NCBI GenBank assembly: GCA_023415635.1 | Contig: JAEZJV010000014.1 | Coordinates: forward strand, 1 to 64,000 | Direction of reading: 5' to 3' | Length of the DNA: 64,000 nt | DNA from: Bacillota bacterium | GTDB taxonomy: Bacteria; Bacillota; Clostridia; Lachnospirales; Lachnospiraceae | Shown here: piece by piece, positions 51,310 through 61,066 of the stretch | Layout of the letters: every line of letters starts with the position of its first letter | Numbering within the stretch: position 1 is the first letter of the stretch | Translations under genes and position numbers: made by a program | Notes under the pieces: model-generated | The model's database searches: none | The model's input: the letters and a program-made list of their open reading frames with translations, nothing else | Told to the model about the DNA's origin: nothing

Positions 51310-53406
51310 ATGAGTACAGAACGTGGCAATTTATCAATTCATTCCGAGAATCTTTTCCCGATTATCAAGAAATGGTTATATTCAGACCATGATATTTTTG
51401 TAAGAGAGTTAATCTCCAACGGCAGTGATGCTATTACAAAGCTAAAGAAGCTTGAGATTATGGGAGAAGCAAATCTTCCGGAGGATAACCATTATCAGAT
51501 TACTGTTACTGTGAATCCGGAAGAGAAATCCATCCGCTTTTCCGATAACGGTATTGGTATGACAGCGGATGAAGTAAAAGAATATATCAATCAAATTGCA
51601 TTTTCAGGGGCACAAAAGTTCCTTGAAAAGTATAAGGACAAAACCAATGAAGACCAGATTATAGGACATTTCGGTCTTGGCTTCTATTCTGCCTTCATGG
51701 TTGCTGCAAGGGTAACAATCGATACTCTGTCCTGGCAGCCGGATGCACGCCCCGTTCATTGGGAATCTGACGGCGGCACCGAATATGAGATGAGCGATGG
51801 CAGCAGAACCGAACGCGGTACTGACATCACACTGTTCTTAAATGAGGAAAGCTATGAATTTTCTAACGAATATCGTGTGAAGGAGGTTCTTCAGAAGTAC
51901 TGTTCCTTCATGCCGGTAGAAATTTATTTTGTCAATGCCAATGCGAAAAAGGAAGAGACGAAGGAAGAGGTAATTGATGCTACTGTCGATCAGGACGGAA
52001 CGGTAGAAGAGGCAAAGAAGGACGCAAAACCACAGCCGATCAACGATATTAACCCCCTCTGGGCGAAGCATCCGAACGACTGTAAGGATGAGGATTATAA
52101 GAAATTCTACCGCGATGTATTCCATGATTATAAGGAGCCTCTATTCTGGATACACTTAAATATGGATTATCCTTTCAACTTAAAGGGAATTCTTTACTTC
52201 CCCAAGATCAATACCGAGTATGATTCGCTGGAAGGACTGATCAAGCTTTACAGCAACCAGGTATTTATTGCGGATAATATCAAGGAAGTCATTCCGGAAT
52301 TCTTAATGCTGCTAAAGGGTGTTATTGATTGTCCGGATCTGCCACTCAATGTATCCAGAAGTGCACTTCAAAATGATGGTTTTGTAAAGAAGATCAGTGA
52401 GTATATCTCCAAGAAAGTAGCCGATAAGCTGAGTGGGATGTATAAGGTTGATCGTGAGAATTACGAGAAGTTCTGGGATGATATCAGTCCCTTCATCAAA
52501 TTTGGCTGCCTAAAGGATGAGAAATTCCGCGAGAAGATGAAGGATGTCATCATTTTTAAAAATCTTGAGGACAAATTCATCACTCTTGCCGAGTATGTGG
52601 AAGCTAAGAAAGCAAAGGATACTCCTAAAAACAATAAGAAGGATAAAAAGTCGGAGACTGCTGATGCCGATGGTAAGGCAGCAGAAGCTACTGCTGAATC
52701 AACGGCTGATACCAATGAGCATGTGCATGATGAACACTGTGAATGTGGACATGAGCATTCCCATGATGAGGAGGATGAGCTTGTAGATGAGGATAAGAAG
52801 ACCGTCATCTATTATGTAACTGATGTGAAACAGCAAAGCCAGTACATTAATATGTTCAAAGAGGCCGGGACAGATGCATTTATCCTGACTCATAATATTG
52901 ATCAGCCCTTCATCACTCAACTCGAGTATCAGGATCAGACCATTCGCTTCATGAGAATTGATGCTGACATTAATGACGATTTTAAAGACAAAATCAAGAA
53001 GAAGGATCAGAAGGTATTAAAAAATAACACTGAAGCAATGACAGCCCTGTTCCGTAAGGTACTCGGGAAGGATAAGCTTGAGGTTAAAGTAGATAAATTT
53101 AAGAATGAGAAGGTATCCTCCGTGATGACTCTTTCTGAAGAGAATCGCAGAATGCAGGATATGATGCGTATGTATAACATGTCAGGTATGGATATGGGTA
53201 ACTTAGGAGGCGGAGAAACACTGGTGCTGAATGCGAATAATACTCTTGTTCAATTTATCCTGACCAATGAGAACGCGGAACAGACACCGATGATTTGTGA
53301 GCAGCTGTACGATCTGGCACTATTAAGCCATAAGCCGCTGGAGCCGGAAGCAATGACGAAATTTATCCAAAGAAGTAATGATATAATGATGTTCCTTACA
53401 AAATAG
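51310..53406 (+). CDS. htpG: Molecular chaperone HtpG (Hsp90) with His-rich insertion
   Basis: 698 residues, longer than E. coli HtpG (624). The N-terminal ATPase domain shows ELISNGSDAITKLK, IRFSDNGIGMTADEVKEYI and IIGHFGLGFYSAFMVA. The middle domain has LNVSRSALQNDGFVKKI. Two charged insertions explain the extra length: one near residues 218-242 (KKEETKEEVIDATVDQ..) and one near 440-490 that ends in NEHVHDEHCECGHEHSHDEE, a His/Cys-rich stretch likely to bind metal. HtpG remodels client proteins with ATP. It is preceded by CIRCE, implying HrcA control. The ribosome binding site is AAGGAGTTG. Confidence 0.95.
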   Translation: MSTERGNLSIHSENLFPIIKKWLYSDHDIFVRELISNGSDAITKLKKLEIMGEANLPEDNHYQITVTVNPEEKSIRFSDNGIGMTADEVKEYINQIAFSGAQKFLEKYKDKTNEDQIIGHFGLGFYSAFMVAARVTIDTLSWQPDARPVHWESDGGTEYEMSDGSRTERGTDITLFLNEESYEFSNEYRVKEVLQKYCSFMPVEIYFVNANAKKEETKEEVIDATVDQDGTVEEAKKDAKPQPINDINPLWAKHPNDCKDEDYKKFYRDVFHDYKEPLFWIHLNMDYPFNLKGILYFPKINTEYDSLEGLIKLYSNQVFIADNIKEVIPEFLMLLKGVIDCPDLPLNVSRSALQNDGFVKKISEYISKKVADKLSGMYKVDRENYEKFWDDISPFIKFGCLKDEKFREKMKDVIIFKNLEDKFITLAEYVEAKKAKDTPKNNKKDKKSETADADGKAAEATAESTADTNEHVHDEHCECGHEHSHDEEDELVDEDKKTVIYYVTDVKQQSQYINMFKEAGTDAFILTHNIDQPFITQLEYQDQTIRFMRIDADINDDFKDKIKKKDQKVLKNNTEAMTALFRKVLGKDKLEVKVDKFKNEKVSSVMTLSEENRRMQDMMRMYNMSGMDMGNLGGGETLVLNANNTLVQFILTNENAEQTPMICEQLYDLALLSHKPLEPEAMTKFIQRSNDIMMFLTK

Positions 53407-53428
53407 GAATAGAGTAAGAGTAAATACT

Positions 53429-53466
53429 AAAGCTTAGGAGGAATGATATTTCTTCCTAAGCTTTCT
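53429..53466 (+). terminator. Terminator of htpG
   Basis: AAAGCTTAGGAGGA pairs with TCTTCCTAAGCTTT around ATGATATT, followed by CTGTTAT. Confidence 0.7.
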
Positions 53467-53682
53467 GTTATATGGAAAATTCCGGTACGCAATAATATAA
53501 AATTTATATAAAAAATTTACTTACCACTTGATAAAAACATCGTACTTATGGTATGCTATTACGTAGTAATAAAAACCACATAGCATAGTTTTAAACCCGA
53601 TTGTATGTGTAAAACAGAGATAAAATGGTATATATAATTATGATATAAACCATACAGTAAGATAACAGGAGGAAAATGAAAG

Positions 53683-54519
53683 ATGTCATATAGGATTATT
53701 GGGGACAGTTGTACGGATTTACCGAAGGAATTGAAGGAAGATCATCATTTTAAACTTGTTCCCCTGACTTTGATAGTGAACGATGTTCCCATCATTGATG
53801 ATGATAGCTTTAATCAGGCAGACTTTCTGGAAAAAGTACGTTTATGTCCCAACAGTCCGAAATCGGCATGTCCCTCACCTGAGGACTATATGAATTATTT
53901 TGACTTTGATGGTGATATCTATGTCGTTACCTTGTCTTCCCAGCTTTCCGGATCATATAACAGTGCTGAGCTGGCAAAAAAGTTGTATTTGGAGGAACAT
54001 CCGGATAAAAGGATTGCGATAATCGACTCGAGGTCTGCTTCGGTTGGTCAGACGCTAATAGCCATGAAGATTAAAGAATTGATCGAACAGAAGCTTCCCT
54101 TTGAAACAATCGTGGAGAAAGTTCATGTCTATCGTGATAATCTTAAGACTAAATTTGTCCTAGAGTCTCTGGATACTCTTCGCAAGAATGGACGTCTGTC
54201 CAGTTTACAGGCGGTGATCTGCAGTGCGCTGAATATTAAGCCCGTGATGGGTGCGACACCGGAGGGTACTATCTGTAAGGTAGACCAGGCAAGAGGTATT
54301 GTAAAAGCACTGATAGCTATGGTAAAATCCATTGAAGAGGATGTCATCAAGCCCAGTGAACGAATATTAGGAATTGCCCATTGCAATAACTATGAACGTG
54401 CTTTGTATGTGAAGGAAGAGATTCTGAAGAGAATTCCCTTTAAGGATTGTTTCATTGTCAACACTGCCGGGGTAAGCTCTTTGTATGCCAATGAGGGTGG
54501 TATTATTACGGCGTATTAA
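53683..54519 (+). CDS. DegV family fatty-acid-binding protein
   Basis: 278 residues after AGGAGGAAAATGAAAG. MSYRIIGDSCTDLPKEL and the loop YVVTLSSQLSGSYNSAELA are the two lipid-headgroup contacts of DegV/FakB; LDTLRKNGRLSSLQAV lies over the acyl tunnel. FakB proteins present exogenous fatty acids to the kinase FakA. No fakA is nearby. A second degV gene lies at 59865-60734 on the other strand. Fatty-acid specificity cannot be read by eye. Confidence 0.9.
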   Translation: MSYRIIGDSCTDLPKELKEDHHFKLVPLTLIVNDVPIIDDDSFNQADFLEKVRLCPNSPKSACPSPEDYMNYFDFDGDIYVVTLSSQLSGSYNSAELAKKLYLEEHPDKRIAIIDSRSASVGQTLIAMKIKELIEQKLPFETIVEKVHVYRDNLKTKFVLESLDTLRKNGRLSSLQAVICSALNIKPVMGATPEGTICKVDQARGIVKALIAMVKSIEEDVIKPSERILGIAHCNNYERALYVKEEILKRIPFKDCFIVNTAGVSSLYANEGGIITAY

Positions 54520-54638
54520 ATCATAGTTGTCACCGGGCACCCCGTCTTATCCTTGCGGTAATTCGAATTATCCACGTTGACAGTATAAAATGAAATAGAG
54601 AATATCGTGAAAATAATGCGAAAGCATCTTAGAAATCT

Positions 54639-54706
54639 GACCTAGAGTAGGGTATTGAACCATTAATCGGTTCATCTTAATCGCCCCATCTTAGGTCTTT
54701 TTTTTG
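54639..54706 (+). terminator. Long hairpin terminator after degV
   Basis: GACCTA..GTAGGG pairs with CCCCATCTTAGGTC, with an inner stem GAACC/GGTTC, followed by nine T. It is placed 120 bp after the degV stop; the 404-bp gap up to the GNAT gene shows nothing else certain. Confidence 0.8.
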
Positions 54707-54923
54707 TACAAAAGGCGGCTTCTGGCTATTTTTCTAAACCGCGCCTATGCTCTGATAACTTTTACAGCTTATTTTACAGCCTTATTATTGACATTAAAGT
54801 CACTTTAACCTTTATAATAGTAATGGTAATCAATTTTATAGAAAGAGGAAAGAACCGTCATAGAGACGTTGAATGGTTGGTACTATGAAAGGCTTTTTAT
54901 TAATTACGAAAGGACTTGATACC

Positions 54924-55451
54924 ATGAGTGCGTCTATTATAGATTTAAAACAGGAAGTTACGCGCAGTGATGTACAAACAATTATTAAATGGATGAAGAA
55001 TAATGAGATAATGAAATATTTAAATGAATCAGTAGATATTATACATGAACTGCAACGGGCAGTAGAAAGAGCCAACATGGCTATTATGACCCATCTTTTT
55101 AACAGTAGTGGCAGCTTCTATCTGATTTATTCACAACATAAGGATAATACGGAACCTGTTGGTTTCTTAAAGCTGGTAAGAAAACCCAAGGAGACGGAAA
55201 TGGTAATTGTAATCGGTGATCAGAATAGATGGGGAAAGGGATTAGGTAAAGCGTCTATTAAAAAAGGCTTAGAAATTGCCTTTTTTCAGTGGCGAACTTC
55301 TCAAGTAATTGCTAAGATAAATCCGAATAATATAAGATCGATTAAAATGTTTGAAAATTTGGGGTTTTCATTAGTAAATGAATATAATAACATGAAGGTG
55401 TATAGCCTTTCTTTAGATAATTTTATCAGGAAATTAACAAAAGCTTTATAG
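54924..55451 (+). CDS. GNAT family N-acetyltransferase
   Basis: 175 residues from the ATG behind AAAGGACTTGATACC; upstream in-frame ATGs at 54873 and 54888 have poor sites. The acetyl-CoA loop is IGDQNRWGKGLGKASIKKGLE, followed by VIAKINPNNIRSIKMFENLGF, both standard for GNAT. It precedes the MerR gene by 76 bp on the same strand. Substrate unknown. Confidence 0.85.
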   Translation: MSASIIDLKQEVTRSDVQTIIKWMKNNEIMKYLNESVDIIHELQRAVERANMAIMTHLFNSSGSFYLIYSQHKDNTEPVGFLKLVRKPKETEMVIVIGDQNRWGKGLGKASIKKGLEIAFFQWRTSQVIAKINPNNIRSIKMFENLGFSLVNEYNNMKVYSLSLDNFIRKLTKAL

Positions 55452-55527
55452 TCCTTGAGCTATTGATATTAAATAGTTTCATGGATATAATAGTTGTGAA
55501 GTATTCTATAATTAGGATGGAGATTAT

Positions 55528-56268
55528 ATGAGAAACTATTTATCGATAGGAGAAATATCAGAATTACTAGGTATTCCTAAATCAACTCTTCGGTATTGGG
55601 AAAGCGAAGGATTGATTGATAAACATCGTGATTCTACTAATAATTATCGACAATATAGTTCGAGTTCTCTTTTTACGATATCCGACCTGGCACATTTTAG
55701 GTGTCTTCGTATGTCACTGCAGGACATGAAAAAACTACCCCATCTATCTCCGGAATCCTTGGAGTCTTCTTTAGATTCGCTTAATGAGGATTTAGATCAG
55801 AAGCTTTTTGAACTGAAGCTGGCTAAGGATTATATCATTAAAAAGAAGGAACATATAAAGGAATATCAAAAATTAATGATAAACCAGTATCAACCAGAAT
55901 ATCCGGATTACCATCAAATCTATCAATTTTCCTTTGATGATACAGATGCATGGGCCACATACATTCAGGACCAAGGACAGTGTATTTTGATATATTGCCC
56001 GGAAGAAGGCAATGTGGAGACCGGACTAATTATTCCTACACATGATAACCATCCAAGGCTTTGGGAGAAGGTTGATTCCCGGCAATATTTGTCCTTTGTA
56101 TTAAAAGTAGCATACAGTAATCCTACGGAAGAGGATTTTAGACCGCATTTAATCCATTTAAAGAAACAGGGGTATCATATTACCAAAATATTGGCCAGAT
56201 ATCTTTTTTCTGCTTGTGATGAAAGATATTATGACTATTATAAGGCATTTGCCGAAGTTATTATATAA
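55528..56268 (+). CDS. MerR-family transcriptional regulator
   Basis: 246 residues. The N-terminal winged helix (LSIGEISELLGIPKSTLRYWESEGLI, about 4-29, then YSSSSLFTISDLAHFRCLRM) is a MerR DNA-binding domain. A coiled-coil (about 88-120, LNEDLDQKLFELKLAKDYIIKKKEHIKEYQ) should mediate dimerisation. The C-terminal 110 residues resemble an effector-binding domain of the GyrI-like type but I cannot place it securely. It probably forms a unit with the Gre-like gene 88 bp downstream. Confidence 0.85.
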   Translation: MRNYLSIGEISELLGIPKSTLRYWESEGLIDKHRDSTNNYRQYSSSSLFTISDLAHFRCLRMSLQDMKKLPHLSPESLESSLDSLNEDLDQKLFELKLAKDYIIKKKEHIKEYQKLMINQYQPEYPDYHQIYQFSFDDTDAWATYIQDQGQCILIYCPEEGNVETGLIIPTHDNHPRLWEKVDSRQYLSFVLKVAYSNPTEEDFRPHLIHLKKQGYHITKILARYLFSACDERYYDYYKAFAEVII

Positions 56269-56356
56269 ATAAGTTATGATACTTATGATGATAGATAGTA
56301 TGACTCTTATCATAGAGATAAAGTGTTAAAAACTAAAAAAACGGGGGTTTAAAAAA

Positions 56357-56734
56357 TTGGCTCAGGAGATTTATATAACAGAAAACGATAAATTAAAGTT
56401 ACTAGAAATTATTGATAAAGCTGATGATAGAGAGGCACGGATAGTAGATAATCTTAAGGCTTTGAAGGCAGAGATAAACAAGGCCAAAGTGATTGATCAG
56501 AAAGAACCTGGTTGTGAATTTGTAAAAATGAATAGTAAGGTAAAGATGATGGTAGATCAGGAAGAAGAGGAGATCACATTAGTATTTCCGGAGGATGTAG
56601 ATTTAAAAAATAACAAGGTCTCTGTACTTTCCCCTATCGGAACTGCAATTCTTGGTTATTGTGAAGGTAGTAGCATTGAATGGATTGTTCCTGGTGGAAC
56701 AGTACATATATGTATTCAGAGTATTAGTAATTAA
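56357..56734 (+). CDS. GreA/GreB C-terminal-domain protein (Rnk-like)
   Basis: 125 residues with a TTG start behind CGGGGGTTTAAAAAA. The N-terminus (about 1-45) is a short helical region, and residues about 50-122 match the FKBP-like C-terminal domain of Gre factors (EEITLVFPEDVDLKNNKVSVLSPIGTAILGY, then IEWIVPGGTVHICIQSI). The long GreA coiled coil is missing, so cleavage stimulation is unlikely; Rnk-type proteins bind RNA polymerase without it. It lies after the MerR gene. TTG start and the regulator partner suggest low, controlled expression. Confidence 0.75.
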   Translation: MAQEIYITENDKLKLLEIIDKADDREARIVDNLKALKAEINKAKVIDQKEPGCEFVKMNSKVKMMVDQEEEEITLVFPEDVDLKNNKVSVLSPIGTAILGYCEGSSIEWIVPGGTVHICIQSISN

Positions 56735-56932
56735 AGTTACTATACCAATGGAATACCAATCGGATAAATGTATGAAGAGAGAAGATCACAGCGGTATGTT
56801 CTTATAGATTGCATGGAAGGTTTTACGATTTATTTTTCTTTGAAATGTAAAATTTATAGTTGACTTTTTAATGCATTTATAAGATAATATCTAATGCGGT
56901 GCTTCTGAGAAAGCATTGCAATATATGTAAAT

Positions 56933-57006
56933 CGAGGCGTGGCTCAGTTTGGTAGAGCGCTGCGTTCGGGACGCAGAGGCCGTGGGTTCGAATCCCGTCG
57001 CCTCGA
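56933..57006 (+). tRNA. tRNA-Pro (anticodon CGG)
   Basis: 74-nt cloverleaf: acceptor CGAGGCG/CGCCTCG, D arm with GGCTCAGTTTGGTAGAGC, anticodon stem CTGCG/CGCAG with anticodon CGG (56967-56969), T arm GTGGGTTCGAATCCCGT, discriminator A. CCA is not encoded. Confidence 0.93.
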
Positions 57007-57012
57007 TGAAAG

Positions 57013-57045
57013 AGACCTGTCAGTGAGGATACTGACAGGTCTTTT
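57013..57045 (+). terminator. Terminator of tRNA-Pro
   Basis: AGACCTGTCAGT (57013-57024) pairs perfectly with ACTGACAGGTCT (57031-57042), followed by TTTTGT. Confidence 0.9.
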
Positions 57046-57205
57046 GTATTAAGCTCAATTGGCAAAAAATTAAATAATCAAAAACCTGATAAAAATTTCT
57101 AAGGGAGAAATATATATCTTGAAATAAAATGGGTGCAGGTATACTATGGCTATAATTTATATGATTTAACTATTCTTAATAGGCGTGTAAGAAATGGAGG
57201 GAAAT

Positions 57206-57697
57206 ATGGACTTTAAAATTAGAGATATGAAGAATACAGATTGGGAAGAAGTAGCTTCCATCTACCTGGAAGGTATCAAGACAGGGATAGCGACCTTTCA
57301 ATTAGAGGTACCGACTTTTGAAGCGTGGGACAAGTCCCATATCAAAGTCTGTCGTTTCGTTGCGGAAGAGGATGGACAGGTGGTGGGTTGGGTAGCCCTA
57401 AGTGCTTACAGCAATCGCTGTGTGTATGCAGGAGTTGCTGAGGTCAGTATCTATATCAAAGCAGAAAGTCGAGGTAAAGGTATAGGTGAGAAGCTGCTAC
57501 AGAAGGTGATAACTGCTTCGGAGAAGGAGGGCTTCTGGACTCTTCAGTCAGGCATCATAGAAATTAACAAAGCAAGTTTAGCATTACATAAAAAAGCAGG
57601 CTTCCGGTTGATTGGTTACCGTGAGAGAATTGCCAAGGACCACAATGGTGTATGGCAGAATACGGTACTGATGGAGAGGAGAAGCCCGCTCTTTTAA
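57206..57697 (+). CDS. GNAT acetyltransferase, phosphinothricin acetyltransferase-like
   Basis: 163 residues from ATG behind ATGGAGGGAAAT. IYLEGIKTGIATFQLEVPTFEAWD is the typical N-terminal substrate region of the PAT/YwnH group; EVSIYIKAESRGKGIGEKLLQKVI is the acetyl-CoA site; ASLALHKKAGFRLIGYRERIAKDHNGVWQNTVLMER closes the fold. Chromosomal members acetylate amino-acid analogues such as methionine sulfoximine; real substrate unproven. It converges on the HD-GYP gene with a 9-bp gap. Confidence 0.88.
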   Translation: MDFKIRDMKNTDWEEVASIYLEGIKTGIATFQLEVPTFEAWDKSHIKVCRFVAEEDGQVVGWVALSAYSNRCVYAGVAEVSIYIKAESRGKGIGEKLLQKVITASEKEGFWTLQSGIIEINKASLALHKKAGFRLIGYRERIAKDHNGVWQNTVLMERRSPLF

Positions 57698-57706
57698 GAA
57701 AGTAGA

Positions 57707-58582
57707 TTAATTTTTATTTGCCAGCTCACTTGTGTCATCATCTGCCACAACTTCCACAATTTGCAGATTCCGATCTATAGATAAATTATAAAATTCATTA
57801 TTACATCGAACTAGAGGTTTAGTCTTTTCCTCCGGGTTAATGTAGATGATTTTTCCGATTAGCTCATTGTTGAGCCGTACGAAGCTTCCGTAATAGTAAT
57901 TTGTTATATTATTCATAAAGGCCTGACAGATAAATGGATCCAAAGCACCAAAACCGCAATTCAGAATTTCCTCAATTGCTTCAAAGGGAGAAGATTGTTT
58001 CTGGTAGGACTTTACTGCTGTCATGGCATCGAAGATATCCGCAACTGCGATAATTCTGCCGTACAGATTGATATCGGAGCCCTTCAGACCGGAAGGATAA
58101 CCTGAGCCGTCATAACGTTCATGATGGGTCATGATCCCTTCAAGTATATAGGAATCCAGATGTTCGCATTTATCCAACAGACGATATCCAACCTCAGGAT
58201 GAGCTCTCATAGTCTCCAGCTCCTTGTCGGTGAGTTTTTCTGTTTTATTCAGCAGACTGTCCTTTATTTTTGCTTTTCCGATGTCATGCAGAAGCCCGGC
58301 GCACACCAATCCATACAGATCTGTTGAGGTCATATTTATCCATTTACCGATCATATAGGAAATGCACGCAACATTGACCGGATGCGATTGCATATATGGA
58401 TATTTGCCCTGCATATTGTTTATTTGAAGAAATAAATTAATCTTACTATTAAGCATTTCGATTATCTCGAAAGCACAAATTTTTATGGGTTCCAAATTTA
58501 GGATTCTGCTAAAACGAACATCCTCGACCAACCCTTGCGATGCTTTTATGGAATCATGATAGACTTCTTTAAAACTCATCAT
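57707..58582 (-). CDS. HD-GYP domain protein, probable cyclic-di-GMP phosphodiesterase
   Basis: 291 residues. The HD-GYP domain spans about 80-240: LLHDIGKAKIKDSLLNK with the HD pair (about 133-134), and HHERYDGSGYPSGLKGSDI with the GYP triad. ADIFDAMTAVKSY follows as usual. The N-terminus (1-75) has no recognisable sensor domain, and the last 60 residues resemble a small beta domain (VRLNNELIGKIIYINPEEKTKPLV). It should hydrolyse cyclic-di-GMP or a related dinucleotide. No diguanylate cyclase is in the window. Confidence 0.88.
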   Translation of the reverse strand: MMSFKEVYHDSIKASQGLVEDVRFSRILNLEPIKICAFEIIEMLNSKINLFLQINNMQGKYPYMQSHPVNVACISYMIGKWINMTSTDLYGLVCAGLLHDIGKAKIKDSLLNKTEKLTDKELETMRAHPEVGYRLLDKCEHLDSYILEGIMTHHERYDGSGYPSGLKGSDINLYGRIIAVADIFDAMTAVKSYQKQSSPFEAIEEILNCGFGALDPFICQAFMNNITNYYYGSFVRLNNELIGKIIYINPEEKTKPLVRCNNEFYNLSIDRNLQIVEVVADDDTSELANKN

Positions 58583-58796
58583 ACGGTCATCCCCTTTAAG
58601 TAATGTGAAATTGTCATTATTCCTTTTTCTTTATTGATTATAATATACATGAGGGACATGTAAAAAACAACATAATGGCACGATTGGCAGAATAATAGCA
58701 TAAATGGCAAAGCAAAAAAGAGCTCCCATACACGGAAGAAATACTGTGTAATAGGGGCTTTCGCTTTCACGCTATCATATTCTCTAAAAATCCAAA

Positions 58797-58869
58797 TGGA
58801 GACAGCTGGGCTTGAACCAGTGACCTCTTGCTTGTCGAGCAAGCGCTCTCCCGACTGAGCTATGCCTCC
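58797..58869 (-). tRNA. tRNA-Val (anticodon GAC)
   Basis: 73 nt read on the minus strand: acceptor GGAGGCA/TGTCTCC with one G-T pair, anticodon stem CTTGC/GCAAG with anticodon GAC (plus 58834-58836), T arm CTGGTTCAAGCCCAG, discriminator A. CCA is not encoded. Confidence 0.92.
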
Positions 58870-58985
58870 ATAATTCAGTATTATAACATGGATTGAGCAT
58901 TTACACAATGGATTATAAAAAAGAGCTGCTTGTAAACAGCTCCAAAGATTATACTATGAACTGAGTCCATGTTAAGAACACTAGC

Positions 58986-59453
58986 TCATTTGTTTAGTAA
59001 TACGATATTGAAATTTAAGAAAGCAGCAAATACACACCATAGCAGATAAGGTATCTGTAAATAGGCTGAACAGGGATTGATTGTATAGAACCTGATAATC
59101 ATAATACAGATACAAATAATCAAGGCCAAAAGCCATATGAATGCGAATAAATAATTCTGAAGATTAAAAAAGATCAAGGACCAGATAAAATTAAAAAGTA
59201 ATTGAATTGCATACCAATTTAAGGCGGATTGTTTCATTGAGCTGTCCGAAGAACATATTATATAGGATGATATTCCCATCAAAATATATAATATTGTCCA
59301 AACTATTGGGAATATGGCCGCTGGAGGAGCAAATTCCGGCTTTATGAGCTGACTATATTGAAACATAGTACCTTTGGTAAGAAATGCAGAAAGACTTCCG
59401 ACAGCAAGCGGAATAAGGAGGCATATTATATATGAGATAATTTTCTTACACAT
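58986..59453 (-). CDS. TspO/MBR family protein
   Basis: 155 residues from the ATG behind TTGGAGTATGCATT; a longer frame begins 48 bp upstream without a site. Five membrane helices and the family motif KPEFAPPAAIFPIVWTILYILMGIS (about 41-65), plus FNFIWSLIFFNLQNY in helix 3. TspO proteins bind tetrapyrroles such as protoporphyrin IX and take part in stress responses. Single gene between tRNA genes. Confidence 0.88.
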   Translation of the reverse strand: MCKKIISYIICLLIPLAVGSLSAFLTKGTMFQYSQLIKPEFAPPAAIFPIVWTILYILMGISSYIICSSDSSMKQSALNWYAIQLLFNFIWSLIFFNLQNYLFAFIWLLALIICICIMIIRFYTINPCSAYLQIPYLLWCVFAAFLNFNIVLLNK

Positions 59454-59641
59454 AATGCATACTCCAAGTACTTTATAGCATTCTATTTTTGAATATAGCA
59501 TTTTATGAGTAGATTTTACAAATATAACAACAGATTTGATATTATGTTAAGAAGCCAAGCTTGTATCAAAAATACACCCTTTTCAGAGTGCTTTATCATT
59601 ATTATAATCGCTACAGTCCCTCATTCTCTGGGCAGCAAAAC

Positions 59642-59714
<73 letters not shown>

Positions 59715-59814
59715 ATATGATATCATATAATTTTGGCTACTCAACTATTCTATTATATACAGTACAAAAATTCAAGATTTTTTTCGGATTATCATAAAGA
59801 AAATGAAACACATA

Positions 59815-59845
59815 AAACGACCTCCTGTAATGTTCTACAGGAGGT
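59815..59845 (-). terminator. Terminator of the second degV gene
   Basis: ACCTCCTGTA (59820-59829) pairs with TACAGGAGGT (59836-59845); on the minus strand it is followed by CGTTTTATG. Confidence 0.75.
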
Positions 59846-59864
59846 TGCAGTTATTATATTAAAG

Positions 59865-60734
59865 CTATCGTTTTTCGCCCATGAAACAAAGACCGATGGC
59901 ACCCGGGCCGGAGTGAGCTCCGATACTGGGGCTGACGAAATTAATAATAATCTCCCTGTTGGGCAGCTTCTCCAGAATCAACTCCTTAAGATATAAGGCA
60001 TCCTCCAGTGAATCACCATGAGCTATGCATATAGCTTCATCACTGTCCCTGTATTTACCCATGCAATCCAACATTTCATTACAGATGGTGGTAAGAGATT
60101 TCTTGCGACCTCTTGCAGAGGATAGGGCAACCAGCTTACCCTCAGGATTTACGAAAAGGATGGGCTTGATATTGATCATGGAACCAATCACCGCGGTCGT
60201 CTTGGATATCCTTCCGCCACGATGCAGATGGAATAGATCATCTACGGTAAAACGTACACAAAATTCCTGTTTATGCTCTTCCAGCCATGAAGCAATTTCG
60301 TCGATGGATTTTCCCTCTTCTTTCATCTGAACAGCTTTCATAACAAATAGGCCTTCCCCCATGGAGGCATTCAGTGTATCAATCACAATAATCTTCGCAT
60401 TGGGGTTTTCCTCCAGGATTTCATTCGCTCCGGTTACGACGTTGCTACAGCCGCCGCTTAATGCTGAGGAAAAACTGATATGTAATACATCGTAGCCCTG
60501 ATCAATGTAGCTTAAGAAGGTTTTTCTAATAACGTCAGGATTACTTGCCATAGTAGTTGGCATGATACCGCCCCGCATCTTGTCATAGAATTCCTTTGGT
60601 GTGAGATTGAGCTCATCACCGTAGGTGATGCCCTCGAGATCATAATAGTGAGGAATAATGCCGATTTGTTTTTCTTTAATATAGCCGTCAAGTAAATCTG
60701 AATTAGAGTCTGCGGTGATTACGAAATTGCTCAT
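59865..60734 (-). CDS. DegV family fatty-acid-binding protein (second copy)
   Basis: 289 residues. FVITADSNSDLLDGYIKEK at the N-terminus, HISFSSALSGGCSNVVTGANEI for headgroup binding, and LFHLHRGGRISKTTAVIG over the acyl channel define it as DegV/FakB. It is not a recent duplicate of the copy at 53683: sequence similarity is limited to the family motifs. Two differently tuned FakB proteins per genome are common. Ribosome binding site GGGAGGGAATAAG lies before the start. Confidence 0.9.
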   Translation of the reverse strand: MSNFVITADSNSDLLDGYIKEKQIGIIPHYYDLEGITYGDELNLTPKEFYDKMRGGIMPTTMASNPDVIRKTFLSYIDQGYDVLHISFSSALSGGCSNVVTGANEILEENPNAKIIVIDTLNASMGEGLFVMKAVQMKEEGKSIDEIASWLEEHKQEFCVRFTVDDLFHLHRGGRISKTTAVIGSMINIKPILFVNPEGKLVALSSARGRKKSLTTICNEMLDCMGKYRDSDEAICIAHGDSLEDALYLKELILEKLPNREIIINFVSPSIGAHSGPGAIGLCFMGEKR

Positions 60735-61066
60735 CTTATTCCCTCCCGATAGTGGTGATTAATTCTATTCTACAAGACACGCAATCTTTTAGCAACCTAA
60801 TTTTATACTCTGCTAATTTATATTTTACATTTTTTTTATATATCTGTCTTAATTACTTATAATACATAATATTTTGACATGATCCATCTGTTTATAAAAG
60901 AACTTTGAATCGTAATAATATCCAGATATAATTCAGTTTAAATAAAATTGTTCAAAGATTAACTATTGACAATGAATACTATTTAGAGTAAAAATATATT
61001 TTGTTTCATAATGCAAGGATGCAGTTATGTTAACATAGATATTATTCGACATGAAGGGATACATAT
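60735..61066. other. 332-bp gap ahead of the chemoreceptor gene
   Basis: AT-rich. Apart from the promoter at 60966-60994 I see no gene, tRNA or strong hairpin. I searched for a sigma-D (flagellar) promoter of TAAA-N15-GCCGATAA type and did not find one. Confidence 0.5.
60966..60994 (+). promoter_or_regulatory. Probable promoter of the chemoreceptor gene
   Basis: TTGACA (60966-60971), 17-bp spacer, TAAAAA (60989-60994), about 70 bp before the start codon. Confidence 0.5.

Noticed and set aside
58579..58908. Minus-strand frame of 109 codons near tRNA-Val
   Set aside because: It runs through the tRNA-Val gene and translates tRNA sequence.
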